Shown here: positions 26,601-33,212 of the stretch, in pieces
Layout of the letters: each line of letters opens with the position of its first letter
Numbering within the stretch: position 1 is the stretch's first letter
IMG/VR virus record: IMGVR_UViG_3300042564_001890
Span: 1-39,246 of that record
DNA: 39,246 bases
Source: a virus
Strand: one strand, 5' to 3'
Made by a program: the position numbers and the translations under genes
Notes under the pieces: generated by a model
What the model saw: only the letters and a program-made list of their open reading frames with translations
The model's database searches: none
Told to the model about the DNA's origin: nothing

Positions 26601-28716
26601 TCTTTCTAGGATATATAGACTTCAGGTAATTGGAGACTGGGCTGGTGGAAATCCTAATGAAGGTGCTATTAATATTAGAGGAGCTTACCCTTCAATGACT
26701 TTCAGAAATACCGTTTCTGGTAATATGTGGTTAAGGCACATGGACGGCAGTGGAGACATACAACATTACTTTGCTCCAAGTGGAGTAGATGCTAATAACT
26801 GGAGTATAAAACATACAATGTTTACTAATGGTACTTTCTTTTCTGCTGGAAGTATGCGTTCGCCAATATTTTATGATTCAGATGATACTTCTTATTATCT
26901 TGACCCAAATAGTACCAGTAGACTTTATTACGTTAATGCTCCGCAAGGATATGTGAGTATTGGTAATCCATGGGGTACATCTAACTCTGCATTTTTCCCT
27001 AATGGTATTACTACAGCTGGCGGTACTAACTGGGTATATGGACTAACATATCTTGGAAACGCTCCTGCTAATGGTTCGGGAGCTGAAGTTAGAGCTAATG
27101 GTAGCTCGTATTTTAGAAGTAGTAACACTTCAGGAACGTGGGGTTATGCCGGTCTATTTGTAGATAGAAGTAATGCTGCAAATAACTATGTTCCTTGGTC
27201 TTTTGAAAGTGAATATGGCAATCACTCATGGGGTCTTGTAGCAAGAATTCATATACAGCAATCAGGAGCTGATAAGCCTTCTTTGCAATTTACAGCAACA
27301 GGTAGTAATGAGAGATGGAGTATTGGGTATGTTACTGGTAGTGACTATAATTTCCGTATTACTCAAAACCATGGATATAGAACAGACAACTCTACCAACG
27401 ATGGGTGGGGCACAGAAAGATTTAGAATAGATAATTCAGGAAATACTTATACTGGTATTGGCGCAACAACATATGCAAACTATTTTCAGACAGGTTCAGT
27501 ATGGATAAACAATGGTTCCGATTACAATGCTTATAACGAGAACATTCGTTTGTTCAATGCGCCTAATGGAGTATCAGTAATAGCCTTTAGTGCATCAGGT
27601 ACAAGTGGTCAGCCTACCACATCAATTCTTGGCTATAGTGATAGGCTAGAGCTTAGATATAGTAGTTCTGCAAAATTCAGGATGTATACCAACTATGTAT
27701 GGACTGCCGATTCCTTTTACACAGATGGACTTATCTATACCAATAATAACATGAGGATGGGTGAGATGTGGGGGTATGGTGGTTTGTATAGAAGCTCTGG
27801 AGACATGATGTTTGGTGTTGAGTCTGGCGGATGGAGATTCCATTATCAAAATGTTCAAAAAGTTTATATAGGAACAGATGGTAATATTTGGATGGCATGG
27901 GCTGGGGATTATATGTCCAACTTATTGGCAGCTAAACAAAATGCATCTACTGCTATTAATACATCTAACATAGGCTCTCAATCTGTAAATTATGCTAATA
28001 GTGCAGGGAGCGTATCTTGGGGTAATGTATCTGGAAGACCTACAACCGTTTCTAGTTTTTCGAATGATAGTGGTTATATAACCAGCGGAAGTAATGTTGT
28101 AGGATTGTATAGCTCAGGCTGGGGTGGTGGCAACTTTACATGGTATCAAAGCCCAGGAGGCTTAGCGCCTTATGGAGGCAGTTGGGCAAGTTTCTTAATT
28201 AGTAACCATGGCGATGGGGCTACCTATTATAACCAAACTATCATCATGCCTTTCTGGGGACCTCCTCAATATAGTAGAAAAGAAGGCGGAACAAATAAAG
28301 GACCATACACTTTCTGGACTACAGAAAATTTAGACCCAAACAGTATAAGTGGAAATTTTTATGCCAGTGGTAGTATTACTGCTGGTGGAGACGTTACAGC
28401 ATACTCTGATGCTCGAGTTAAAACAAATGTACATACCATCGAGAATGCTCTTGAAAAGGTATTAGCGTTACGAGGCGTTTCTTACACTAGAACAGATTCT
28501 GAAGACAAGAAAACCAAGATTGGTGTAATCGCTCAAGAAACATTACCTATTGTCCCAGAGGTTGTTAATCAGGACAACGATGGCATGTACAATGTTTCTT
28601 ATGGAAACTTTGGTGGATTGTTTATAGAGGCGTTTAAAGAGCAACAACAACAGATAAAGGCTCAAGCAGAACAGATTAGTGAACTCAAATCTATAATCGA
28701 TGGCCTTACCAAGTAG
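23620..28716 (+). CDS. Long tail fibre with C-terminal peptidase S74 self-cleaving chaperone
   Basis: 1698 residues. The N-terminus (residues 1-200) has the fibre-head form VLSNLSLYGTLGLNSVVDAN and a paired LSINGISYDLSADRSWSV / ITINGTTYDLSANRSWSV motif. Residues 464-586 carry a 25-residue tandem repeat. Further on, three copies of a YYLDPN motif with a downstream SRL (residues ~902, ~987, ~1093) mark beta-fibre units. The last ~103 residues are a peptidase S74 intramolecular chaperone: it starts at SDARVKTN, Ser1596 being the predicted cleavage residue with a nearby Lys as partner, then ALRGVSYTR, KIGVIAQE, and a coiled-coil end EQQQQIKAQAEQISELKSII. Trimer assembly is followed by autocleavage. 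The gene's last 17 bases overlap the next gene. Confidence 0.85.
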   Translation: MKVLSNLSLYGTLGLNSVVDANTDTDKFLVIDSSGIVKYRTGQELYNDIGAGGAAAYTSTLQHEVKAGVALTKGQAVYVTSADGTNMIVSKASNASEATSSKTLGLIAQDLAINGKGFVITEGLLSGLNTMAAGTEGDPVWLGTDGNLIYGLGSKPYAPDHLVFIGIVTRRNANNGEIFVKVQNGFELQELHNVQITSTPSDNAVLAYETSTSLYKMKSIPTLLGYTPANVSRTLSINGISYDLSADRSWSVGTTTGSGSAGQVAYWDGSSSQTGSNNLFWDTSSNRLGIGLTNPQRRLEIYSSTADSHLRISGSAPSVSLGEAITSSIYQAKFGLATASGQYSTSSAAGDFVIISQTGSTIWVTGTTDRLKLFYGGNFAVGSSSDSGLAKLQVAGSIQQSSVTSSMLKVDANGVLVAATSGTDFLAPGALSSYVPTSRTITINGTTYDLSANRSWSVSAGVATATAGNGISIGGTSSNIIITNTGVLTATASNGILIGGTSSNITIANTGVLTAAAGNGILIGGTTSNITISNTGVLTATASNGISIGGTSSNITIANTGILTATAGNGISVSVVSGGLTITNTITNNNQLTNGAGYLTGITSSQVTTALGYTPYNSSNPSGYITSSALSSYLPLSGGTMTGQIYGPTIGTGVYDGFIQVREYGYVGSGQSSWAYAPAITYHWGNRTVVKVGVRADGLFAIDDQPFALRSWVTSQGYITGYSETDTLATVTARGASTTAGINVNGRLTAAGGGTYAVTGSSTQRYIMQALNTSNSVNAAYGWWWYHNANGDMGFHADAVGDILNITRGGGASLNGNTILTSGNYSSTLDSRYLYGTTSPNNSGNFTISIGNNGSYSYVQSHSGQPLRLNPVGNLIYLDSTTYAGTMYANIIYDGNDSNYYLDPNSTSRLESVWVRGANFYDGRLYVGGSSAGSGLTMNYDQIWTGSGNLHLQYSSSGNIDMNYGGGYTFSRTSLRAPIFYDYEDTSYYVDPNGLSRIYRLQVIGDWAGGNPNEGAINIRGAYPSMTFRNTVSGNMWLRHMDGSGDIQHYFAPSGVDANNWSIKHTMFTNGTFFSAGSMRSPIFYDSDDTSYYLDPNSTSRLYYVNAPQGYVSIGNPWGTSNSAFFPNGITTAGGTNWVYGLTYLGNAPANGSGAEVRANGSSYFRSSNTSGTWGYAGLFVDRSNAANNYVPWSFESEYGNHSWGLVARIHIQQSGADKPSLQFTATGSNERWSIGYVTGSDYNFRITQNHGYRTDNSTNDGWGTERFRIDNSGNTYTGIGATTYANYFQTGSVWINNGSDYNAYNENIRLFNAPNGVSVIAFSASGTSGQPTTSILGYSDRLELRYSSSAKFRMYTNYVWTADSFYTDGLIYTNNNMRMGEMWGYGGLYRSSGDMMFGVESGGWRFHYQNVQKVYIGTDGNIWMAWAGDYMSNLLAAKQNASTAINTSNIGSQSVNYANSAGSVSWGNVSGRPTTVSSFSNDSGYITSGSNVVGLYSSGWGGGNFTWYQSPGGLAPYGGSWASFLISNHGDGATYYNQTIIMPFWGPPQYSRKEGGTNKGPYTFWTTENLDPNSISGNFYASGSITAGGDVTAYSDARVKTNVHTIENALEKVLALRGVSYTRTDSEDKKTKIGVIAQETLPIVPEVVNQDNDGMYNVSYGNFGGLFIEAFKEQQQQIKAQAEQISELKSIIDGLTK
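25009..25377 (+). repeat. Tandem 75-base repeat coding for 25-residue fibre units
   Basis: Five consecutive units of 75 bases (starting 25009, 25084, 25159, 25234 and 25309, the last degenerate), each encoding the pattern TAxAxNGIxIGGTSSNIxIx then NTGVL. The DNA differs between units mainly at codon third positions, so the conservation is at protein level. This is a beta-structural fibre repeat that can change length by recombination. Confidence 0.85.
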
Positions 28717-29104
28717 TGGACCTATAAGCATAAGTCAGATTCAGACAGAGCTCAGTAATGGCAATAATAGCTTGAGAGCGTTAAGTGCTGCGGTAGGTTT
28801 TTCTACGCCTGATGCGATGAGTGAGTTCTATGGCTATAGCGCAGCTGCTCAATATTACAGCTATTATGTAGAGGTGTATACTTGTTACTATGGTAGTTGC
28901 GTTGGGTCTTCGTATAGTCCACCTGACGGATTATTATCTTCTTCTAGTCCGCTAGATGTAGGAAGATACTATCCTGACGCTAGTGGTTACCTTTTTTTAG
29001 TAACAGGATACTATGGATACGGAACAACATATGGTCAAATATTTAATCAAATTGGTCCTAGTAGCCCAGTATGTTACTATGTATGTGAAGCACTTGGATT
29101 GTAA
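28700..29104 (+). CDS. Small Tyr/Cys-rich tail tip candidate (ALPSSG type)
   Basis: 134 residues, starting inside the last 17 bases of the fibre gene in another frame. The N-terminus MALPSSGPISISQIQTELSN is a signature of small Bacteroidota phage tail proteins that are often fused to or follow fibre genes. From residue 50 it becomes very rich in Tyr, Ser and Gly with four Cys (YYSYYVEVYTCYYGSCVGSS ... VCYYVCEALGL), giving two spaced Cys pairs and a repeat-like aromatic surface. Such a tip could bind a surface glycan or protein on the host. No reverse transcriptase lies in this window, so diversification by a retroelement is not supported. The tail location is likely; receptor binding is inference. 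Confidence 0.6.
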   Translation: MALPSSGPISISQIQTELSNGNNSLRALSAAVGFSTPDAMSEFYGYSAAAQYYSYYVEVYTCYYGSCVGSSYSPPDGLLSSSSPLDVGRYYPDASGYLFLVTGYYGYGTTYGQIFNQIGPSSPVCYYVCEALGL

Positions 29105-29115
29105 ATAAATTATAT

Positions 29116-29340
29116 ATGACAAAGTATTTTAAAGTAGAAGGAATCTATCATTCAAAAGTAAACACAGAAACATTCGAGTTTGAGACGTTTGCTACAAAGC
29201 TTGGTAGGGTATTGTATAAAAAGGCTATAGAAGACGAGGCTTTTATATCCTTATGTATAAATAGTAAAGAATATAATAGAGTTGAAATAACAGAAACAGA
29301 GTATAACCAAGCAAAAGCATTATTCATAAGTAATATATAA
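29116..29340 (+). CDS. Unknown small protein
   Basis: 74 residues, not recognised. It reads TKYFKVEGIYHSKVNTETFEFETFATKLGR, a mixed alpha/beta part, then a helical end with YNRVEITETEYNQAKALFIS. No cysteines beyond one and no membrane segment. It starts eleven bases after the preceding tail gene and ends before a promoter, so it shares the tail-operon transcript. It may be a small tail-assembly factor; nothing proves this. Confidence 0.45.
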   Translation: MTKYFKVEGIYHSKVNTETFEFETFATKLGRVLYKKAIEDEAFISLCINSKEYNRVEITETEYNQAKALFISNI

Positions 29341-29344
29341 AAAG

Positions 29345-29352
29345 TATATTTG
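29345..29352 (+). promoter_or_regulatory. -7 promoter element
   Basis: TATATTTG ends 18 bases before the ATG at 29371, with the A-rich leader TAAATTAAAATTAAAATA. The same core TATATTTGTAA occurs at 30066. Confidence 0.6.
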
Positions 29353-29370
29353 TAAATTAAAATTAAAATA

Positions 29371-29835
29371 ATGGGACTAAAAATCACAACACAAATCGGA
29401 ACTGATAAAGGTGTCACTTCTGAAGCCTATGTAAGAATCGCTGACTATCAAGTAAATAAGTATGGTTCAGCTAATTTTCGTTTAGAATTATTCCAATCTC
29501 AAGAAGATTCTACTCAACCATTAACAGGACCAGCTCCTATGCCTTTTATGCCACAGGCAAGAAATCAGCAAATTGGAGACTTTTTAAGCGTTCCATTGAC
29601 TAAAGAAGTTGAAAAGACTAGGACTGTTAAAAAAAATGTAGAAGTTGATGTAGAAACTACAGATGATACTCCTGCTAGTAAAACATGGATTATGCAAGAT
29701 GTAGAAGAAACATATACAACTACAGTTCCGGATTTAACTCCATTAGAAGGTATTGATATCTTTGAATTTGCTTATGGTAAATTAAAGGCTAAATTAGAAG
29801 GATTATTTGGAGCTGATAGCGTAGTAGACTGCTAA
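29371..29835 (+). CDS. Unknown protein, virion-type family
   Basis: 154 residues starting MGLKITTQIGTDKGVTSEAY, a start form seen in uncharacterised proteins next to tail or lysis genes of Bacteroidota phages. A beta-rich first part (EAYVRIADYQVNKYGSANFR) is followed by a Pro-rich loop (residues 48-62) and a charged Val/Glu/Thr stretch (KEVEKTRTVKKNVEVDVETT), ending in a helix with a single terminal Cys. No enzyme motif. It has its own promoter and lies between tail genes and the zinc-ribbon gene, so it is a late gene of unknown role. Confidence 0.5.
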   Translation: MGLKITTQIGTDKGVTSEAYVRIADYQVNKYGSANFRLELFQSQEDSTQPLTGPAPMPFMPQARNQQIGDFLSVPLTKEVEKTRTVKKNVEVDVETTDDTPASKTWIMQDVEETYTTTVPDLTPLEGIDIFEFAYGKLKAKLEGLFGADSVVDC

Positions 29836-29840
29836 TATTT

Positions 29841-30053
29841 ATGAATAAAATAGAAGAGATTGTAAAATCTTGGGCTATTTCATTTAACCCTACAGAAGAA
29901 CAGCAAGAAAATGCAGTAAACAGACTTAATATATGCCACTCATGTGAACATATGGAAAGAGGTGTTTTTGATAAGTGCGGACTTTGCGGATGCTTTTTAA
30001 AAGGAAAAGTATTTAGCCCAAGAGAAAAAGCTTGCCCAGATGGGAGGTTTTAA
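29841..30053 (+). CDS. Small zinc-ribbon protein
   Basis: 70 residues. After a helical N-terminus it has Cys32-x2-Cys35, Cys46-x2-Cys49 (with Cys51) and Cys65, in ICHSCEH ... KCGLCGCFLKGKVFSPREKACP. Two CxxC pairs indicate a zinc ribbon, and the CGLCGCFL ... KACPDG pattern is shared with small phage proteins of the DUF6171 type as I recall it. Function is unknown; zinc ribbons of this size often bind nucleic acid or protein. It starts six bases after the preceding stop, so translation is probably coupled. Confidence 0.65.
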   Translation: MNKIEEIVKSWAISFNPTEEQQENAVNRLNICHSCEHMERGVFDKCGLCGCFLKGKVFSPREKACPDGRF

Positions 30054-30065
30054 TGGAAGTTATCA

Positions 30066-30073
30066 TATATTTG
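30066..30073 (+). promoter_or_regulatory. -7 promoter element
   Basis: TATATTTG ends 18 bases before the ATG at 30092, followed by the A-rich leader TAAGACAAACCAAAAAAC. Confidence 0.6.
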
Positions 30074-30091
30074 TAAGACAAACCAAAAAAC

Positions 30092-30544
30092 ATGGCAAAA
30101 GTTAAAAAAACGTACCAAGAGTTACTTAACGTAGTTAGAGCTATCAATGTTCTTGCTAACAATAAAGAGCATGCTGACGCAAATACTAAAGGCGTTAAGA
30201 AGTTAACTAAAATAGGCGAAAAGATGAAAAGTCATCTAGAAGCTTATAATGATAAACTTGATGATATCCGTTTAGAGCATGCTAATACAGACAAAGATGG
30301 TTCTTTGTTATTAGATGAGAATGGAGGATACAAGTACACAAAAGACCAGTTAAAAGAACTTAACAAGAAGGTTAAGGTTTTATTAGCTGAAGAGTTTGAA
30401 TTCTATCAGTTCACATTCTCTACAGAAGGCCTTGAAAAGTACGGCTTTTTAGATGGATTTGTAGAAGGATTAGAGTTCCCTGAACTAGCGGAAACTGAAG
30501 ATGATGAGGATACTGCTGAAGCTCAGGTTGTAGAAATGGTATAG
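30092..30544 (+). CDS. Unknown acidic helical protein
   Basis: 150 residues, not recognised. A strongly basic start (MAKVKKTYQELLNVVRAINV) leads into amphipathic helices (residues 30-120, KIGEKMKSHLEAYNDKLDDI, then KDQLKELNKKVKVLLAEEFE) and a very acidic tail (ETEDDEDTAEAQVVEMV). No cysteine or membrane segment. It is a one-gene transcription unit with its own promoter and terminator, so it is regulated apart from both tail and lysis genes. A protein-interaction or DNA-mimic role is conceivable given the acidic tail, but no evidence supports one. Confidence 0.5.
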   Translation: MAKVKKTYQELLNVVRAINVLANNKEHADANTKGVKKLTKIGEKMKSHLEAYNDKLDDIRLEHANTDKDGSLLLDENGGYKYTKDQLKELNKKVKVLLAEEFEFYQFTFSTEGLEKYGFLDGFVEGLEFPELAETEDDEDTAEAQVVEMV

Positions 30545-30565
30545 TAAAATAAACTATAATATTAG

Positions 30566-30593
30566 AAGGGTGGCCAATAGGCTGCCCTTTTTT
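30566..30593 (+). terminator. Intrinsic terminator before lysis cassette
   Basis: Ten-pair stem AAGGGTGGCC (30566-30575) / GGCTGCCCTT (30580-30589) with two G-U pairs, four-base loop AATA and six T. It separates the lysis cassette from the upstream late genes. Confidence 0.9.
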
Positions 30594-30614
30594 ATTTACA
30601 TAATTATAATTAAG

Positions 30615-30622
30615 TAATTTTG
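30615..30622 (+). promoter_or_regulatory. -7 promoter element of lysis cassette
   Basis: TAATTTTG fits TAnnTTTG and lies 13 bases before the ATG at 30636, about 20 bases after the terminator. It is the probable main promoter for the holin-like and endolysin genes. Confidence 0.6.
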
Positions 30623-30635
30623 TATAAAATTTATT

Positions 30636-30896
30636 ATGAAGAAGTTATTCACATGGATATCAGGTTTTTTCTCTTCTGAAAGCAATAATTCTAGTAAGAG
30701 ACTAGTGGGTATAGTAGGTGCAGGATTCCTTTATTGGACACTTTATACTAACTCTATGTCTGAAGCTCATGTAGTACCTGCTGAATCGCTTGTATGGGCA
30801 ACTACAGCCCTTATAATGGTTTCTCTAGGTCTAACTACCATTGAGTCAGTTACGGGTCTTATTAAGGGTTTTAAACAAGATAAAACAGAAGAATAA
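30636..30896 (+). CDS. Two-helix membrane protein, holin-like candidate
   Basis: 86 residues with two likely transmembrane segments, about residues 23-39 (LVGIVGAGFLYWTLYTN) and 52-70 (LVWATTALIMVSLGLTTIE), after a Lys/Phe amphipathic start (MKKLFTWISGFFSS) and before a charged tail. That is the size and topology of class II holins, which make holes in the inner membrane for the endolysin. It is the first gene of the cassette containing a GH19 endolysin 1.4 kb downstream. It could equally be an antiholin or unrelated membrane protein; the family is not recognised. Its stop lies directly against the next start. Confidence 0.5.
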   Translation: MKKLFTWISGFFSSESNNSSKRLVGIVGAGFLYWTLYTNSMSEAHVVPAESLVWATTALIMVSLGLTTIESVTGLIKGFKQDKTEE

Positions 30897-31232
30897 TTGG
30901 ATAATTTTATAGCTCATTTTTTAGATGGTGGGTGGGTAGTGCTATTAATTGGAGCTGCAGGAATGGTAGCTAGGCTTGTAACTACAAACGAAGAGCAATC
31001 TAGTTCCGATGTAGTTAAGAAGATGATTAGTTCTATGATTGCCTCACTAATTGCATGGTTTGTAATGGAGCAGTTTGAAGTCGACTCTATGTACAAGGCT
31101 GTTGCTTATGGGTTAGTTGGATTAAATAGTCCAGAAATAATACAAGGGGTGCTTAAAATAAGTGGTCAGTTTGCTGCTGACCCTATGTCATTTATGAAAA
31201 AAGAACAACCAAAAACAAAAAGAAAACGATGA
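30897..31232 (+). CDS. Holin candidate (LydA/phage_holin_3-like look)
   Basis: 111 residues. It starts at TTG, right after the previous stop, because the next in-frame ATG (30963) would cut the first membrane segment. Membrane segments lie near residues 12-28 (WVVLLIGAAGMVARLVT), 43-59 (MISSMIASLIAWFVMEQ) and 66-76; the third, YKAVAYGLVGLNSPEIIQGV, resembles the glycine-rich end of LydA-type holins, which have the same three-segment plan. The tail is Lys-rich. It overlaps the next gene by four bases (ATGA), so it is coupled. Of the two small membrane proteins this one looks the better holin; function is inferred from position and topology. Confidence 0.5.
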   Translation: MDNFIAHFLDGGWVVLLIGAAGMVARLVTTNEEQSSSDVVKKMISSMIASLIAWFVMEQFEVDSMYKAVAYGLVGLNSPEIIQGVLKISGQFAADPMSFMKKEQPKTKRKR

Positions 31233-31888
31233 AAAACATTTTATTAATCATACTAACAGCGATTATCCTGTCTGTTGCTGGGTTCGGTAAGTATGTAGAA
31301 TACACTATTAAAAAGACAGCAATAAGTGTTTACGAAGATAGATTAGTTCCTCAGCCTTATTTGAGCAGAAAGTTTGATTACTATGGCTCAACAATACAGG
31401 ACCAAATTAAGGTTATTAAAGGGGGGAAGATAGATTTAGTTGCAATACAAAAAGAGAAGGATATAACAGATACAATGTGGTCTGCATACCTTAAGACCTA
31501 TCAGACAGAAGAAGAGAGGGAAGTTAGTAGCAAAGCTCAAATGTTCATTGATACAGCAGATGCTTATTTTGAAAAGATTTCAGCAGATGGCGTCGTTACA
31601 GATGAGGAAGCCAAGGAGATGGACAAGAAGATATACCCTGTTTTAGAGTACGTAAACGACTTAATAGACATTCAAACTACTATTGGAGCAAAAGATACCA
31701 AGGGTATGATAACCTTATTAGATAAGTTTTCAAACTTTATGATAGGAGCTATTGCTTTGGCTATCGCTCTTTTTGGTTCCATCTTGTATGATATGTTTAA
31801 AAATAGAAAACAGGTTGTAAAACAGGTTGTGAAAAAAGCAGCTAAAAAGCCAATTAAAAAAGCAGCTACTAAAAATAAAAAGAAATGA
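31229..31888 (+). CDS. Two-ended inner-membrane protein, unknown
   Basis: 219 residues. An N-terminal hydrophobic segment (residues 4-20, ILLIILTAIILSVAGFG) and a C-terminal one (about 168-190, NFMIGAIALAIALFGSILYD) bracket a mostly helical, charged middle (residues 30-165). The tail after the second segment is very basic (KKAAKKPIKKAATKNKKK). Both ends are probably anchored in the inner membrane with the middle part in the periplasm. It starts four bases inside the preceding gene and overlaps the next by four, so it is part of the coupled lysis block. It may be an envelope-spanning or antiholin-type protein; no family is recognised. Confidence 0.5.
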   Translation: MKNILLIILTAIILSVAGFGKYVEYTIKKTAISVYEDRLVPQPYLSRKFDYYGSTIQDQIKVIKGGKIDLVAIQKEKDITDTMWSAYLKTYQTEEEREVSSKAQMFIDTADAYFEKISADGVVTDEEAKEMDKKIYPVLEYVNDLIDIQTTIGAKDTKGMITLLDKFSNFMIGAIALAIALFGSILYDMFKNRKQVVKQVVKKAAKKPIKKAATKNKKK

Positions 31889-32319
31889 GATTTATAGCAG
31901 TTATATGTTTATTGTTTGCAATGAAGAGTAATGCCCAGTATTATGTTATGGCAGCTCCTAATGTTGCATTTAATACCCCATTAAGTGACACTAAAAATTT
32001 AATAGGTGCAACAGTAGAGGTAGGTAGATATTTTGGCAAAACAGCAGTAGGAATTAATAGTGGTTGGTGGACTTTAGATAGCAAAGACTTTTATCAAGAG
32101 GTTATGGCTACATTCCCGATTTATGAAAACTTTAGTGTAAGTGCAGCAATAGGGTACTTATATCATCATAAAGATATAACCATGGAGTATGACTTTAACT
32201 ACGCCATACCGATGAAAAAAGATTACTCATTTGTATTAAGTTATGGCGCTCAAAGTGCCTTTGGTGGAACTTATGCAGCATATTCAATAGGAATTAATAA
32301 AGATTTTAAAATAAAATAA
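31885..32319 (+). CDS. Secreted small beta-barrel-like outer-membrane protein
   Basis: 144 residues. A signal peptide, MRFIAVICLLFAMKSNA with cleavage near QYY, is followed by a chain of short beta-strands with alternating Gly and aromatic residues (ATVEVGRYFGKTAVGINSGW; PIYENFSVSAAIGYLYHHKD; YSFVLSYGAQSAFGGTYAAY) and a last strand ending GINKDFKIK. Counting strands suggests about eight, as in OmpA/OmpX-like barrels. Such proteins sit in the outer membrane. A gene of this kind between the membrane proteins and the endolysin is unusual; it may help the last, outer-membrane step of lysis, block re-infection, or both. It overlaps the upstream gene by four bases. Confidence 0.55.
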   Translation: MRFIAVICLLFAMKSNAQYYVMAAPNVAFNTPLSDTKNLIGATVEVGRYFGKTAVGINSGWWTLDSKDFYQEVMATFPIYENFSVSAAIGYLYHHKDITMEYDFNYAIPMKKDYSFVLSYGAQSAFGGTYAAYSIGINKDFKIK

Positions 32320-32320
32320 C

Positions 32321-32920
32321 ATGAAACTAGACGCATTAGCTACGAAGATTCCAGCTCAGGTATTATCAGAAATACCATCAGTAATAGAGAAGTTTTCTAT
32401 AACAAGCCCGCTTAGATTGGCTCATTTCTTGTCTCAATGTGCTCACGAGAGCGGTAACTTTAAGGCTGTTACTGAAAACCTTAATTATGGTGCAGCAGGA
32501 CTGCGTTCTATATTTGGGAAATACTTTAAAGATGATGTGTCAGCTAAGGCTTTTGAAAGAAAACCTGAAAAAATAGCTAATAAAGTATATGCTTCTAGAA
32601 TGGGTAATGGAGATGAAGCTAGTGGAGATGGTTGGAAGTTTAGAGGAAGAGGATATATTCAATTAACCGGTAAGGATAATTACAGCCAATTTGATAAGGT
32701 TGTAGAAGATGATATCCTGGCTAATCCTGAATTAGTGGCTACAAAGTATCCATTAATGTCTGCAGCCTTCTTTTTTGAGAAGAATAATCTATGGAAAATC
32801 TGTGATGGAGGAGCCGATAAAGACGATGTAATTGCTGTTACAAAACGTGTAAATGGCGGTACGCATGGGCTTGAGGATAGATTAGCTAAATTCAGCCTAT
32901 TCAACTCATTACTAAGTTAA
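32321..32920 (+). CDS. GH19 endolysin (chitinase-fold muramidase)
   Basis: 199 residues. GH19-type endolysins cleave peptidoglycan. Motifs are FLSQCAHESGNF with catalytic Glu43, then TENLNYG with Glu52 as the second acid, YASRMGNGDEASGDGWKFRG, and RGRGYIQLTGKDNYSQF, all in the usual order. Length fits a single-domain GH19 endolysin without a binding domain. No signal peptide or membrane segment is visible, so it needs a holin to reach the wall. It starts one base after the preceding stop and is the enzymatic core of the cassette. The enzyme class is certain, the bond cut less so. Confidence 0.92.
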   Translation: MKLDALATKIPAQVLSEIPSVIEKFSITSPLRLAHFLSQCAHESGNFKAVTENLNYGAAGLRSIFGKYFKDDVSAKAFERKPEKIANKVYASRMGNGDEASGDGWKFRGRGYIQLTGKDNYSQFDKVVEDDILANPELVATKYPLMSAAFFFEKNNLWKICDGGADKDDVIAVTKRVNGGTHGLEDRLAKFSLFNSLLS

Positions 32921-32941
32921 TCACATATCCGAATACCTTCA

Positions 32942-32949
32942 TATATTTG
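32942..32949 (+). promoter_or_regulatory. -7 promoter element giving a near-leaderless start
   Basis: TATATTTG ends only five bases before the ATG at 32955, so the transcript start would lie at or beside the start codon. Lies between the endolysin and the spanin-like genes. Confidence 0.5.
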
Positions 32950-32954
32950 CACTA

Positions 32955-33212
32955 ATGAAAGACAATGTAGTAGATAAAGTTAAAGCGTGGCTGATGCCAC
33001 TTTTACTAAGCGGATTCTGCTATATCTTCTATAGCGACATAAGAGAGATGAAGTCTGACATTAAGATACTACTAGGACAGAGTAGAGAATACTCAATAAG
33101 AATAACAACAGCGGAAAGAGACATATCAGAACTAAAAGGTAAAATAGCAATATATGAAAGATACCCTGCAAAGCATGAGGAGTTTTATGACACCAAAAAG
33201 AATCTTAGGTAG
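32955..33212 (+). CDS. Small membrane-anchored coiled-coil protein, spanin region
   Basis: 85 residues: a short amphipathic start, one membrane segment (residues 12-26, WLMPLLLSGFCYIFY) and a charged, heptad-like helix (KSDIKILLGQSREYSIRITT, then SELKGKIAIYERY). The plan resembles XhlA-like or small spanin-type proteins next to Bacteroidota phage endolysins. Its last 26 bases overlap the following spanin-like gene in another frame. If transcribed from 32942 it would be almost leaderless. It probably works with the next two proteins to bridge the envelope, but the exact role is not shown. Confidence 0.55.
   Translation: MKDNVVDKVKAWLMPLLLSGFCYIFYSDIREMKSDIKILLGQSREYSIRITTAERDISELKGKIAIYERYPAKHEEFYDTKKNLR

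Noticed and set aside
28700-29104. Diversity-generating retroelement target
   Set aside because: Tyr-rich end resembles variable tips, but no reverse transcriptase, template repeat or accessory gene is in the window.
33154-33186. ATG at 33154 or 33175 as start of the i-spanin
   Set aside because: The ATG at 33187 gives a normal short N-terminus before the membrane segment and has GAGGAG upstream.
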